Shown piece by piece: positions 9,113 to 18,820 of a DNA stretch of 64,000 bases. How positions within the stretch are numbered: the first letter of the stretch is position 1; each line of letters opens with the position of its first letter. Source of the stretch: Desulfotalea sp. (GTDB lineage: Bacteria; Desulfobacterota; Desulfobulbia; Desulfobulbales; Desulfocapsaceae); assembly GCA_002733995.1 (NCBI GenBank), contig NVXR01000003.1, positions 214,759-278,758 of the forward strand. Direction: 5' to 3'. The notes beneath the pieces were generated by a model. It saw nothing but the letters and a program-made list of their open reading frames with translations, ran no database searches and was not told the DNA's origin. The position numbers and the translations under genes are program-made.

Positions 9113-10537
9113 ATGGAGTTTGAAACAGTTATTGGGCTTGAAATACATGCTCAGTTGAATACCAATACTAAAATATTTTGTGGGTGTTCTACAACCTTTG
9201 GTGCACCGCCAAACAGCCATACCTGTCCAATTTGTTTGGGGATGCCAGGTGTATTACCCGTCTTAAATAAGCAAGTTGTTGAATCCGCTATTAAGCTCGG
9301 TTTAGCAACAAATTGTGTCATTAATCGCTTTAATCAATTTGCCAGGAAGAATTATTTCTACCCCGATCTGCCTAAAGGATACCAGACATCTCAGTTTGAT
9401 TTGCCTATTGTGGGAGAGGGCGATATTGAGATTGAAGTGGATGGACAGAAAAAGGTAATTGGAATTACAAGAATTCATATGGAAGAAGATGCCGGCAAAC
9501 TCATCCATGATGATGTTGATCCAGTATCCCATGTGGATTTGAATAGATCGGGCACTCCGCTTCTGGAAATTGTTTCTGAGCCTGATATGCGCTCCCCTGA
9601 AGAAGCCGTTGCTTATCTGAAAAAAATGCACGCCATTGTCCGTTATTTGGGTATTTGTGATGGCAATATGCAAGAGGGTAGTTTTCGTTGTGATGCGAAC
9701 ATTTCATTGCGGCCTGTAGGGCAGGAAGAACTTGGAACCCGCACAGAGCTAAAAAACATGAACTCTTTTCGTCATGTTCAGCATGCCCTTGAGTATGAGG
9801 TAAGAAGACAGCGGGATATGTTGCTTGAGGGAGAAACCATTGTGCAGGAAACGCTTCTTTGGGACCCGGATAAGAGATGTTCCGAGTCAATGCGAAGTAA
9901 AGAAGATGCACATGATTATCGATATTTCCCCTGTCCAGATCTTGTTCCCGTAGAAATCAGTGAAGAGTGGATTGAGGAGGTACGGAAGAACCTGCCGGAG
10001 CTCCCCGATGAAAAGAAACAACGTTTTGAGACCGATTATAAACTTCCCGAATATGATGCCGTTCTTTTAACCGCTGATGTGGCTGTTGCAAACTATTTCG
10101 AAGAAGTGGTGGCGGAAGGGGTTGTGGCAAAGAAAGCCTCTAACTGGATAATGACAGAGCTGCTGCGTGAGCTTAAGGGGGATGATATCTCTTCCTGTAA
10201 GGTTGCTCCATTACAACTTGCTTCTCTTCTTACTATGGTCGATAAGAATACTATCAGCGGTAAGATTGCCAAAACTGTGTTTGGCGATATGATGGAATCA
10301 GGTAAAGATCCTGGACAAATTGTTAAAGAAAAAAACCTGCTTCAGGTTTCAGATGCAGGGGAGTTGATGGCAATTGTTACAGAAATTATAGAGGCGAACC
10401 CGGCACAGGCCGATGATTTCCGCAACGGAAAAACAAAGATTATGGGATTCTTTGTAGGCCAGCTTATGCAGAAAACCAAGGGTAAGGCAAATCCTAAAAT
10501 GGCAAATGACCTGTTTGTAAAGGCCTTAGCCAACTAG
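9113..10537 (+). CDS. gatB: Asp-tRNA(Asn)/Glu-tRNA(Gln) amidotransferase subunit B
   Basis: A 474-residue GatB. The N-terminal cradle domain begins [15 protein letters not shown] and holds the zinc-site cysteines FCGCSTTFG...CPICLGMPG, then [27 protein letters not shown] and [11 protein letters not shown], all GatB signatures. The YqeY-like tRNA-binding domain forms the C-terminal third or so. In the GatCAB complex it phosphorylates and amidates misacylated Glu-tRNA(Gln) or Asp-tRNA(Asn). gatA and gatC are not in the window, so gatB is unlinked here. radC follows after 17 bp. Confidence 0.96.
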   Translation: MEFETVIGLEIHAQLNTNTKIFCGCSTTFGAPPNSHTCPICLGMPGVLPVLNKQVVESAIKLGLATNCVINRFNQFARKNYFYPDLPKGYQTSQFDLPIVGEGDIEIEVDGQKKVIGITRIHMEEDAGKLIHDDVDPVSHVDLNRSGTPLLEIVSEPDMRSPEEAVAYLKKMHAIVRYLGICDGNMQEGSFRCDANISLRPVGQEELGTRTELKNMNSFRHVQHALEYEVRRQRDMLLEGETIVQETLLWDPDKRCSESMRSKEDAHDYRYFPCPDLVPVEISEEWIEEVRKNLPELPDEKKQRFETDYKLPEYDAVLLTADVAVANYFEEVVAEGVVAKKASNWIMTELLRELKGDDISSCKVAPLQLASLLTMVDKNTISGKIAKTVFGDMMESGKDPGQIVKEKNLLQVSDAGELMAIVTEIIEANPAQADDFRNGKTKIMGFFVGQLMQKTKGKANPKMANDLFVKALAN

Positions 10538-10554
10538 AAAACCATCCTAATATC

Positions 10555-11292
10555 GTGGATAAAAAGGAGTGGCAGGACAAGGGAACCGGACATAGGGGCC
10601 GCTTGCGTGACCGGTTTTTAGACTCGGGGATAGCCGGGTTCCGTGATGTGGAGATACTTGAGCTTCTGCTCTCCTTTGGCACCCCAAGAAGTGACTGCAA
10701 AGACGCTGCGAGGGAACTTCTTCTTCAGTATGGTTCCTTTGCTAAGGTTTTGGATGCACCTGCAGAGTCCCTTTTAAAAATAAAGGGTATCGGACCTAAG
10801 AACAGTTTTGCGCTCCAGTTCATCCAGGCTGTTGCGACCCACTATCTAAAAGACCGTATACGGGGTAAACGATACCTACATTCTTCCAAAGAGGTGGCAG
10901 ACTATCTAGTTCACTCCATGAGAGGGCTTAAGATCGAAGTCCTCACCGTTTTATTCCTTGACTCATCCCATGCTATTATAGATACAGAAGTTGTTTCTGA
11001 GGGGACTTTAAACGTTAATACCATCTATCCTCGGGAAATTATAAAACGGGCCATGGATTATCATGCGGCGGCGATCATCCTGGCTCACAACCATCCATCT
11101 GGCTCACTTTCTCCATCTGATCAAGATATTAAGCTAACAAAAACCCTTTTTCTTCTCTGCAGCTGTATGCAAATCCAACTCCTTGATCATCTGATTATAG
11201 GAGATGGTATTTTCAGTTTTGCCGATGATGGGTTGATAGGTTTAATACGGGAAAAATGCCAAACAACCCTTAGGTCTCTGACGGCCTCCTAG
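10555..11292 (+). CDS. radC: RadC family (JAB/MPN metalloprotein)
   Basis: A 245-residue RadC (UPF0758) protein. An N-terminal helix-hairpin-helix-like region (about 60-95, with LLKIKGIGPKNS) precedes a JAMM/MPN+ domain carrying H178, H180, S188 and D191 in HNHPSGSLSPSDQD, a predicted zinc centre. RadC was once linked to DNA repair; its true role is unsettled. The frame opens with a GTG at 10555, 17 bp after gatB, and hemW starts 3 bp past its stop, so it is likely translated as part of one transcript. Confidence 0.9.
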   Translation: MDKKEWQDKGTGHRGRLRDRFLDSGIAGFRDVEILELLLSFGTPRSDCKDAARELLLQYGSFAKVLDAPAESLLKIKGIGPKNSFALQFIQAVATHYLKDRIRGKRYLHSSKEVADYLVHSMRGLKIEVLTVLFLDSSHAIIDTEVVSEGTLNVNTIYPREIIKRAMDYHAAAIILAHNHPSGSLSPSDQDIKLTKTLFLLCSCMQIQLLDHLIIGDGIFSFADDGLIGLIREKCQTTLRSLTAS

Positions 11293-11295
11293 ACA

Positions 11296-12423
11296 GTGAA
11301 CAGCCTTTATATCCATATACCATTTTGCCTGCGAAAGTGTCACTATTGCTCATTTTCATCCAATGTCAGTTCTACAGCTATTCAACGTCAGTATGTGAAA
11401 GCTTTAAGTCTTGAACTGGACTCTCTACAGCCCACAAATAGGGGGCGTGCTCTATCAACTCTGTTTGTTGGGGGAGGAACACCAACATGTTTAGAGCCCA
11501 AATATCTGCTTTCAATTATAGATCAATGCAGGGATATTTTCGGTTTTGTTGAAGATGCTGAGGTGAGTGTTGAAGCAAATCCTGGGACTGTTGATGGGGC
11601 TTATTTTGAGAAATTACGCAGGGCTGGTGTCAATCGACTATCTATAGGTGTGCAAACCTTTATAGATTCAGAGCTTACAGCTATAGGAAGACTTCATTCA
11701 AAACAGCAGGCTATAGACGCATATAGGGCTGCTAAAAATGCAGGATTCACAAATATAAATATCGATTTGATGTCCGGAATTCCAGGGCAGACAGTAGCTT
11801 CCTGGGCCGAGTCTCTAGACCAAGTCTTGTCTCTTTCCCCGCAACACCTCTCGCTCTATCAGTTGATGGTGGAAGAAGGTACACACTTTGGTCGACTTGC
11901 GGAAAAAGGGGAGCTGGATTTGCCCGATGAAGATGAAATCCTCGAAATGGATGAACGAACCAGAGTGGTGTGTCAACGGGAAGATTTCATTCAGTATGAA
12001 GTCTCAAATTTCGCGCTCGAAGGCTATCAATGCCGTCATAATATTAATTACTGGGATAATAATGATTATCTTGCAGCCGGAGCCGCAGCGGTCAGTTTTG
12101 TGGACGGGGTGCGGGAGAAACGTTTTATAGATGTAAGTGAGTATGTTGAAAAAGTGTTAAGCGGCAGCTCTGTTATTATGGAAACGGAGTGTTTGACGCT
12201 TGAAGAATCTTTTCGGGAAACTGTGATCGTGGGTCTGCGTATGAAACGAGGGGTGAGCATCTCTAACTTAGAGTCAAGGTATGGACTCACCCCTGGGAAA
12301 TATTATGGATCTATTCTTACTGCATTTCAGGACAGTGGAATGTTGGAGTTGAGCCATCAATATCTGAGAATAACGGAGAAAGGTTGGCCGTTTTCAAACA
12401 GCATAATGGCTGAACTTGTCTGA
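11296..12423 (+). CDS. hemW: Radical SAM heme chaperone HemW
   Basis: A 375-residue HemW/HemN-like protein. The radical SAM cysteines C11, C15 and C18 lie in PFCLRKCHYCSF, followed by FVGGGTPT, EANPGT, RLSIGVQTF, NIDLMSGIPGQT and YEVSNFA as in HemW. A C-terminal winged-helix region is present. HemW inserts heme into target proteins; it resembles oxygen-independent coproporphyrinogen oxidase but normally lacks that activity. The start is a GTG at 11296, coupled to radC. It converges with the GntR gene, leaving 9 bp, with a small CTCTCT/AGAGAG hairpin at the junction. Confidence 0.92.
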   Translation: MNSLYIHIPFCLRKCHYCSFSSNVSSTAIQRQYVKALSLELDSLQPTNRGRALSTLFVGGGTPTCLEPKYLLSIIDQCRDIFGFVEDAEVSVEANPGTVDGAYFEKLRRAGVNRLSIGVQTFIDSELTAIGRLHSKQQAIDAYRAAKNAGFTNINIDLMSGIPGQTVASWAESLDQVLSLSPQHLSLYQLMVEEGTHFGRLAEKGELDLPDEDEILEMDERTRVVCQREDFIQYEVSNFALEGYQCRHNINYWDNNDYLAAGAAAVSFVDGVREKRFIDVSEYVEKVLSGSSVIMETECLTLEESFRETVIVGLRMKRGVSISNLESRYGLTPGKYYGSILTAFQDSGMLELSHQYLRITEKGWPFSNSIMAELV

Positions 12424-12432
12424 TTTTCTCTC

Positions 12433-13104
12433 TTACAGAGAGATATAGTCATCGGGCAATTCTCCAACAGCTTGGAGTCCGTTAATTGAACTGTTAATAT
12501 GAGATCGTACAGCGGCGCATGCCTTTTGTTGATCACCGGCTGCTATTGCTTCAATAATATCCAAGTGCTCAGTTGTAGGGCTGTATTCAATTTTAAAGAA
12601 AGGATCGTAAAGGATCAGGTAAATTCGTGTCCTGTCCAGAAGCTCTTGAATATATCCACTGAGAACTTTGTTGCCTGATATTTCGGCAATCTGTAGATGA
12701 AATCTGTCATTTGCGGCGTAATAAATATCAAGATTGCTCTTATCAAACACCTCGGTTTCAAAGGTAATAGATTGATGTAATTCATCAAGTTGGGCTTTGG
12801 TGCAACACTGGGCTGTGAGCCTTGTTGCCATACATTCTAGCTCGGCTCTCACAAGAAAGGTTTCTTCAATTTCCTGTTTGGTTGGTGTGATAACAAACGC
12901 ACCCCGGTTAGGAATACTATTAACTAATCCTTCCGCCTCTAATTTTTTAATGGCACTTCGAACCGGAGTGCGACTCACCCCAAGCTTTTGTGCCAGTGTA
13001 ATCTCAACCAGCTGGCTACCCTGTTTGATATACCGTTTTCTAATGGCTGTTTTGAGCTTATAATAAACAGAATTTTCGGAGTTTTGTTTTTTGGACTGTC
13101 TCAT
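12433..13104 (-). CDS. GntR family (FCD/FadR-type) transcriptional regulator
   Basis: A 223-residue regulator. The N-terminal winged helix (about 15-75) includes QKLGVSRTPVRSAIKKLEAEGLV and PNRGAFVI; the C-terminal FCD ligand-binding domain (about 85-210) is helical with candidate metal-binding His and Asp residues (DRFHLQIAE, HLDIIEAI). FCD regulators sense carboxylates or amino-acid metabolites and often repress adjacent catabolic genes. It is divergent from the proline-catabolic genes, with an ATTGTATACAAT palindrome between them, so control of proline use is the natural inference. It may also repress itself. Confidence 0.85.
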   Translation of the reverse strand: MRQSKKQNSENSVYYKLKTAIRKRYIKQGSQLVEITLAQKLGVSRTPVRSAIKKLEAEGLVNSIPNRGAFVITPTKQEIEETFLVRAELECMATRLTAQCCTKAQLDELHQSITFETEVFDKSNLDIYYAANDRFHLQIAEISGNKVLSGYIQELLDRTRIYLILYDPFFKIEYSPTTEHLDIIEAIAAGDQQKACAAVRSHINSSINGLQAVGELPDDYISL

Positions 13105-13246
13105 TCTACATCGTCGGTTAATGGTTATAATATTTAACAGGGTAATGTAGCAGTTTTTTTAAAACAAAAAAATATTTATTTTCAAACTATACACAAAATA
13201 GATTGACATTACCCCATTAAACAACGTAGTAAATATGTATTCAGAT

Positions 13247-13258
13247 ATTGTATACAAT
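13247..13258. promoter_or_regulatory. Probable GntR/FCD operator for proline catabolism
   Basis: A 12-bp perfect palindrome ATTGTATACAAT lies between the divergent regulator and proline dehydrogenase genes. FCD-type GntR proteins commonly bind TTGTATACAA-like sites. TACAAT in its right half could be a -10 element, which would let binding block transcription. A TTGACA at 13203-13208 is nearby. Confidence 0.6.
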
Positions 13259-13336
13259 TGTTTTAAACAACACAAGTGTGCTTTGGGAACCGAGGCATAG
13301 ATTGTGCTTATGCCTAACCTTATCAAAGGAGATGTC

Positions 13337-14248
13337 ATGATTAATTCCATGATAGCAGGGGTCCTTCCGTATATGCCAAAAAAATTGGTGTGGATGTTTT
13401 CAAAACAATATATTGCGGGTGAGAGTATTGAAGAGGCTATCGTAAACGCGAAAAAACTTAATGCTGAAGGCATTATGACAACCCTCGATGTTCTCGGTGA
13501 GTTTATCACAACCCTAGACGAAGCTGAAGCCAATAAAAACGAATATCTACAGGTTATTGAAGCGGCGGAGGCGGCGGGGGTTGAAGGCAACTACTCTCTT
13601 AAACCAACGTTTTTTGGTCTGTTGATTGACAAGGAAGTGGCTTTTGCACACATACGAGATGTTGTGGCAAAAGCTGCGTCGTACGACAATTTTGTCCGAA
13701 TAGATATGGAAGACACTCCCTGTACAGATATGGAACTTGATATGTATAGAAAAATACAGGAAGAGTTTCCCGATAATGTAGGTCTGGTTGTTCAAGCATA
13801 TCTTAAGAGAACCCATCAGGATATCGACGACTTAAAAGAGATTAACAGCAACAGTAGTAAGGTGAACTTGAGGGTTTGTAAAGGCATCTATGTTGAACCT
13901 GAAGAGGTGGCCTATCAACAATACAATGAAATCAATTCTCACTTTCTCTCTGACATAGAGTTGATGTTTCAGGAAAAAATGTACCCGGGTATTGCAAGCC
14001 ATGACACCCCAGTTATTGAGGGTGCGTATAAGCTGATTGAAAAATACAATGTTCCTAAGGAGGATTATGAATTTCAGATGCTCTATGGAGTTGCTCCGGC
14101 CCTTCGAAAATCGATAGTAGCTAAGGGGCACAAGATGCGGGTGTATGTGCCCTTTGGAAAGGATTGGTTTGGTTATAGTACAAGACGGCTTAAAGAAAAC
14201 CCGAAAATGGCAGGTGTTGTGATTAAGGCACTGTTTATGAAAGGGTGA
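13337..14248 (+). CDS. Proline dehydrogenase (monofunctional)
   Basis: A 303-residue FAD-dependent proline dehydrogenase that oxidises proline to delta-1-pyrroline-5-carboxylate and passes electrons to the quinone pool. Motifs include the beta-barrel strand FVRIDMEDTPCT, the RVCKGIYVEP lysine region, EFQMLYG, and the proline-binding C-terminal YVPFGKDWFGYSTRRLKEN. The length fits the monofunctional, Bacillus-like enzyme rather than bifunctional PutA. The open frame extends upstream to 13304, but AAAGGAGA at 13325-13332 sets the start at 13337. The P5C dehydrogenase gene follows after 61 bp. Confidence 0.93.
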   Translation: MINSMIAGVLPYMPKKLVWMFSKQYIAGESIEEAIVNAKKLNAEGIMTTLDVLGEFITTLDEAEANKNEYLQVIEAAEAAGVEGNYSLKPTFFGLLIDKEVAFAHIRDVVAKAASYDNFVRIDMEDTPCTDMELDMYRKIQEEFPDNVGLVVQAYLKRTHQDIDDLKEINSNSSKVNLRVCKGIYVEPEEVAYQQYNEINSHFLSDIELMFQEKMYPGIASHDTPVIEGAYKLIEKYNVPKEDYEFQMLYGVAPALRKSIVAKGHKMRVYVPFGKDWFGYSTRRLKENPKMAGVVIKALFMKG

Positions 14249-14309
14249 GTTAACCTTATGTATAATGAATAAAATCGAAGCATTTCGTAAACAATAGAGG
14301 AGTAGACTA

Positions 14310-15950
14310 ATGAATCTCGCAAATAATGCTGTTATCAGCATCCCTGAACCGATTAATGAGCCTATATTGGAGTACGCCCCCGGAAGTTCTGAGAAGAAGG
14401 CCTTGAAGGCCGCTCTCACTGAAATGGCGGGAAAAGAGCTGGATATTCCAATTATTATAGCTGGAAAAGAGATAAGAACGGGCAATCTTGGCAAGGCGGT
14501 TATGCCCCACGACCACCAGCATGTCCTAGCTACATATCACAAGGCTGGGCCTAAAGAAGTGCAGATGGCAATTGATGCCGCCGTTGATGCCCAGAAGATG
14601 TGGCAGAGTTTTCGCTGGGAAGAGCGTTGTGCTATATTTCTCAAAACAGCAGAGCTCCTGGCAACTAAGTATCGTGCTTTGATAAATGCCGGTGCCATGC
14701 TTGCCGGTGGTAAGACCGCATTTCAGGCCGAAATTGATGCAGCCTGTGAATTTATAGACTTTTTGAGATTTAATGTACGTTATGCTCAGGAGATTTATGA
14801 GAGACAACCGATTTCATCTCCGGGGATCTGGAACTATGTTCAACACAGACCTCTAGAGGGATTTGTTTTTGCGGTAACGCCTTTTAATTTTACAGCAATA
14901 GCAGGAAATCTGCCGACCGCACCCGCAATCATGGGCAATACAGTTGTCTGGAAGCCAGCCTCTTCTCTCGTTTATACCCCGTATCTGATAATGCAGATTC
15001 TGGAAGAATCCGGTCTGCCACCAGGGGTTATCAATTTTGTTCCGGGAGCCGGTGCTGATGTTGGAGATATCTGTCTTGCCGACCCTCGTTTGTCTGGTGT
15101 GCATTTCACTGGTTCCACTAGAGTTTTTCAGAGTATGTGGAAAACCATTGGCACAAATATTGCGAACTATAAGTCTTATCCACGCATTGTAGGAGAAACA
15201 GGCGGCAAGGATTTTGTATTTGCCCACGCAAGTGCGGATGTTAAACCTCTAGCCACAGCACTTGTTCGTGGTTCATTTGAGTATCAGGGACAAAAGTGTT
15301 CTGCCGCGAGTCGTGCCTATATTCCACGATCAATCTGGCCGGCCGTAGAAACTGAAATGAAAGGTCAACTGGCACGCATTAAAATGGGAAATCCCGTTGA
15401 TTTCACCAATTTTATGGGTGCTGTAATCGATAAGGCTGCCTTTGATACGATCTCAGAATATATCGATTATGCTAAAAATAATGACGGGGCCGAAGTTATT
15501 ATGGGCGGAAAGTGTGACGATAGTGTTGGCTATTTCATCGAGCCGACAGTGATCCTCGCTTCAGATCCCCATTTTAAAACCATGGTTGAAGAAATATTTG
15601 GACCTGTTCTCACCATCTTTGTCTACGATGATGAGAAGTTTGAAGAGACCTTGGATTTATGTGATACCTCGTCGATGTATGCTCTTACAGGTGCTATCTT
15701 TGGTAAAGACCGCAGGGCTGTAAGTTTTGCCACTGGAAAGCTTGAACATGCTGCGGGTAATTTTTATATCAACGATAAACCGACAGGAGCCGTTGTAGGT
15801 CAACAGCCATTTGGTGGTGGTCGTGCATCGGGAACCAACGATAAGGCCGGTTCTCAGGCTAATCTGATGCGTTGGGTATCCACACGAACCATTAAAGAAA
15901 CCTTCGTACCAGCGACGGATTTTCCCTATCCCTTTATGGATGAAGAGTAG
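14310..15950 (+). CDS. pruA: L-glutamate gamma-semialdehyde (P5C) dehydrogenase
   Basis: A 546-residue aldehyde dehydrogenase converting P5C/glutamate semialdehyde to glutamate with NAD+. The catalytic residues E296 (GETGGKDF) and C330 (GQKCSA) are present, as are VTPFNFTAI, WKPASS, FTGSTRVF and a C-terminal GQQPFGGGRASGTNDKAGS segment typical of the RocA/ALDH4 type. The AGAGGAG site before the ATG supports the start. It acts with the upstream proline dehydrogenase in a two-gene operon and lets the cell use proline as carbon, nitrogen and electron source. Confidence 0.95.
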   Translation: MNLANNAVISIPEPINEPILEYAPGSSEKKALKAALTEMAGKELDIPIIIAGKEIRTGNLGKAVMPHDHQHVLATYHKAGPKEVQMAIDAAVDAQKMWQSFRWEERCAIFLKTAELLATKYRALINAGAMLAGGKTAFQAEIDAACEFIDFLRFNVRYAQEIYERQPISSPGIWNYVQHRPLEGFVFAVTPFNFTAIAGNLPTAPAIMGNTVVWKPASSLVYTPYLIMQILEESGLPPGVINFVPGAGADVGDICLADPRLSGVHFTGSTRVFQSMWKTIGTNIANYKSYPRIVGETGGKDFVFAHASADVKPLATALVRGSFEYQGQKCSAASRAYIPRSIWPAVETEMKGQLARIKMGNPVDFTNFMGAVIDKAAFDTISEYIDYAKNNDGAEVIMGGKCDDSVGYFIEPTVILASDPHFKTMVEEIFGPVLTIFVYDDEKFEETLDLCDTSSMYALTGAIFGKDRRAVSFATGKLEHAAGNFYINDKPTGAVVGQQPFGGGRASGTNDKAGSQANLMRWVSTRTIKETFVPATDFPYPFMDEE

Positions 15951-15969
15951 AAAATAATACCGCATATTT

Positions 15970-15999
15970 CCTCTTGGGGGTTCTTTCTTCCCCAAGAGG
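15970..15999 (+). terminator. Hairpin after pruA
   Basis: The 10-bp perfect stem CCTCTTGGGG / CCCCAAGAGG closes a 10-nt loop, 20 bp past the pruA stop. There is no strong T tract, so termination may be partial or the hairpin may protect the transcript end. Confidence 0.6.
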
Positions 16000-16169
16000 A
16001 GTCAGTCTCTACTCCTCCTTCTTGCCCCCCATACACAACGGTATAACCTTGTAATACTGGCTCTTTCGTCTCCTATGAGCTGGCAAGATATAGCTACGTC
16101 TAGTATCTTGTTTCGCAGCGAGCAATTGTCTATTCAACCTTCCAATTGAATGCCTAGGTTGGAAAGCAA

Positions 16170-16210
16170 ACGCTATCGCCTAAAATATAGTGTTGCCCGG
16201 GCGATAGCGT
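16170..16210 (-). terminator. Hairpin after the hybrid kinase gene
   Basis: The 11-bp perfect inverted repeat ACGCTATCGCC / GGCGATAGCGT has a 19-nt loop and lies 13 bp past the kinase stop. On the minus strand it is followed by TTTGCTTT, so it may act as a weak terminator. Confidence 0.5.
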
Positions 16211-16222
16211 GGGACATAGCTT

Positions 16223-18550
16223 TTATGTTGAGGGGTGTATTGGTTGGATCAGAAGATGGTGGGACAGGGCGTGTTGCTGTAATACTTTGTCAATTTCAGA
16301 ATAAAGGTGTTCCGGCCGGATTGGTTTTGAAACATAACCATCCATTCCAGCGGCAAGGCATTTTTCTTTGTCGCCTTTAACGGCGTAGGCGGTCATTGCA
16401 ATTATTGGGATGTGGTGGCCATTATCTTTTTCGTTTTCGCGTATAATTTGGGTTGTTTCGTAGCCATTGAGGTTGGGCATTTGGATATCCATCAAAAGGA
16501 GATCAAATTTTTCATCTTCATTTTTTTTGATTGCCTCGACACCATCCTCCGCTGTAGTGACGTGCCAGCCTTCTCTTTCTAATATTGTGACAGCCAGGGT
16601 TCTGTTGATGAATTCGTCCTCAACAAGGAGAATGTTTAGCGGCGTGTTTAGTACTCCTGTCGGATGCTGGGCTCTATCTCCTGATGAATCGCAACACAGA
16701 TCTGGGTTGTCCTGTTTTTGGAGAGGAAAGTGAATGGTAAATTGGAAAGATGTACCCACTCCTTGTTTACTGTCGACAAAAATCTTGCCTCCCATTATCT
16801 CAACAAGTTCGGCCGCTATTACCAGGCCAAGGCCTGTGCCCCTTTGACTTGAGTCTCTGGTTGTACCTATTTGATTAAATGCTTTGAAAACATTAGAAAT
16901 TTCATTTTTTGGGATACCTATTCCTGTGTCCTTTATAAGGAAATCCAAAACAACAGAACCGCCTGCTATTGGCACGTTCTGATGAACAGATAAGGTGACT
17001 TCGCCTGTTTCTGTAAATTTTATACCGTTTCCAACCAGGTTGATGAGAATTTGGCTTAATTTGTAGCCGTCCCCAACGAGAGCGTCAGGGATACAATCAT
17101 CACATCGTACACTGAGAGATATATTTTTTTTCGCGGCACTTATGGCAAGTATTTCCAAGGCTTCTGCGAGGATGTTGCGCAGGCTGAACGGTGCCGTTTC
17201 AAGTTCGAGTTTTCCTGCATCGATTTTGGAAAAATCGAGGATATCATTGATCAATTTGAGAAGTCTGTTAGCCGAACTGTGTACCATTTCCAGGTACGTT
17301 CTCTGTTGGCTTGTGATCTCTGAAGTTAACACAAGATCCGTTAGACCGATGATACCGTTCATCGGGGTACGAATCTCATGGCTCATATTTGCCAGGAACG
17401 TGGATTTGTTTTTTTCTGCATTTTCAGCCGATTCCTTTGCCTGTTTGAGTTCGTCGACAGCCATTTTTCTGCTGAGAGCTGCCCCCACCTGCTGGGCCAC
17501 AAAAGACATGAGCTCTTTGTCTTTTTCAGTATAAACGGTGTCGTCGTAGCTTTGTACCGCTACAGCACCAGAGATGCCGTCTAGATGGAATGGTGCCCCC
17601 AGCCAGCTGGTCGGACGAGTTCCATGGGAGACAATGCTGTTCTTCTGACAGATATCATCAAAATTATCAGGGGTTAGCAGGAGCACCTTTTTCACCTGCA
17701 GCAGGTAACTGGTTAAACTGAGAGGGGTGTCTTCAAATTTTATTTCCAGTCCTTGATATTGCGAATCGTTATCGTCCGCAAAATAAGGAAATTGAAAATA
17801 TCTGCCGTCGGGCTTATTTTTAACCAGTGCAATGAAAAAATTTGGTGCGTGGATGTTTTTTCTGACTAAATGATGTAGTTTCTTGTACAGGGAGTTGATA
17901 TCGACACTATTCTGAGCCTCTTCACTAATTTCGTGGAGGGCTATTCTGAGCTGTTCCGAGTATTCAAGTTTGCCAATTGATTGCTGAAGTTCCAGAATAG
18001 TTTCCATGCTTTTGAGCCGACATCCAATGACTGTCGCCAGAGTTTCAATTGCTTTACAATACTCAGGGGTAAAGAAAAGTTGATCCTGGGAACCCAAGTA
18101 AAGAATAGCGCTTAGGTCGGTATCTCTAAAGACAGGCACCAGAAGGTGGACGGAGTGTGGGAGTGCCTTGAAAATTGTTGATGTACATTCATAGCGCTGG
18201 AACTGTATGGAAGTTTTTTCTTTCTGGAGTTGAAGAACAACCTGGTCATGAGCTGGTATGTATTCGGGAACCAGGCGCTGGTTAGTGGCATTGCCTGGTT
18301 CTGTTGTCGACGCTTGGGCGATAAACGAATTGGAACTTGAAGAGACAAGAAAAATTTCAATTGCAATAGGTTCTAGTTTTGTGAAGATATTTTCACGAAG
18401 AAAAGAAGCGAGTTGGTCAACGGTCCGGTAAGAACTTGGATTTGTGGTGAGTTCTTGAATCAGATCTAGAATTGGCAGCTTAGCTGGGCAGACTATGTGA
18501 CTCTGGGAAGTTGTCATCAGTATCTCATTAGTATTTTGTTTGCCTTGCAT
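16223..18550 (-). CDS. Hybrid sensor histidine kinase with GAF domains
   Basis: A 775-residue cytoplasmic kinase without clear membrane segments. Two GAF-like domains (about 25-180 and 205-360) are followed by a short coiled coil, a HisKA domain with phospho-acceptor H391 ([16 protein letters not shown]), and HATPase_c with N box VGNGIKFT, G1 DTGIGI and G2 GTGLGL. A C-terminal receiver has phospho-acceptor D688 in [14 protein letters not shown] and K742. The second start at M12 is possible. No separate output regulator lies beside it, so phosphotransfer to an unlinked protein is inferred. Its leader overlaps a conserved hairpin element (18554-18593). Confidence 0.9.
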   Translation of the reverse strand: MQGKQNTNEILMTTSQSHIVCPAKLPILDLIQELTTNPSSYRTVDQLASFLRENIFTKLEPIAIEIFLVSSSSNSFIAQASTTEPGNATNQRLVPEYIPAHDQVVLQLQKEKTSIQFQRYECTSTIFKALPHSVHLLVPVFRDTDLSAILYLGSQDQLFFTPEYCKAIETLATVIGCRLKSMETILELQQSIGKLEYSEQLRIALHEISEEAQNSVDINSLYKKLHHLVRKNIHAPNFFIALVKNKPDGRYFQFPYFADDNDSQYQGLEIKFEDTPLSLTSYLLQVKKVLLLTPDNFDDICQKNSIVSHGTRPTSWLGAPFHLDGISGAVAVQSYDDTVYTEKDKELMSFVAQQVGAALSRKMAVDELKQAKESAENAEKNKSTFLANMSHEIRTPMNGIIGLTDLVLTSEITSQQRTYLEMVHSSANRLLKLINDILDFSKIDAGKLELETAPFSLRNILAEALEILAISAAKKNISLSVRCDDCIPDALVGDGYKLSQILINLVGNGIKFTETGEVTLSVHQNVPIAGGSVVLDFLIKDTGIGIPKNEISNVFKAFNQIGTTRDSSQRGTGLGLVIAAELVEIMGGKIFVDSKQGVGTSFQFTIHFPLQKQDNPDLCCDSSGDRAQHPTGVLNTPLNILLVEDEFINRTLAVTILEREGWHVTTAEDGVEAIKKNEDEKFDLLLMDIQMPNLNGYETTQIIRENEKDNGHHIPIIAMTAYAVKGDKEKCLAAGMDGYVSKPIRPEHLYSEIDKVLQQHALSHHLLIQPIHPST

Positions 18551-18553
18551 AAA

Positions 18554-18593
18554 GGTAGTTATCCCGGCTCACTTCCCGTTTACCGGGGTTAGT
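18554..18593 (+). repeat. Conserved hairpin element, copy 2
   Basis: About 38-40 nt that match 51264-51301 with few changes, sharing TCCCG, a 5-nt loop and CGGGGTTAGT plus a GGT-AG-TATC segment upstream. In this orientation it is sense to the lytic transglycosylase gene (230 bp away) and antisense to the kinase leader. Its role is unknown. Confidence 0.4.
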
Positions 18594-18643
18594 ACATCTA
18601 GAGCAAACATCGTATGATACTGCCTTCCCTAGCTGACGGAGCA

Positions 18644-18662
18644 TTTGATATATTATATCAAA
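18644..18662. promoter_or_regulatory. 19-bp palindrome between divergent genes
   Basis: TTTGATATA and TATATCAAA flank a single central T, a perfect palindrome in the intergenic region between the divergent kinase and transglycosylase genes. It could be a regulator operator; the binding protein is unknown. Confidence 0.4.
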
Positions 18663-18820
18663 AATCAAGTACGAGATGAAGGCGGATTGTAAACTTTTTA
18701 TTATGTTTTTTTGATTCTTGGCCTTACCTAGGGGCTGATGATTGTATCAAAGTAACGGTATGATTAGCGTAAGGTGATGATTTAATAATTGTATTATACT
18801 TTTATGGAGGGGATATCTTC

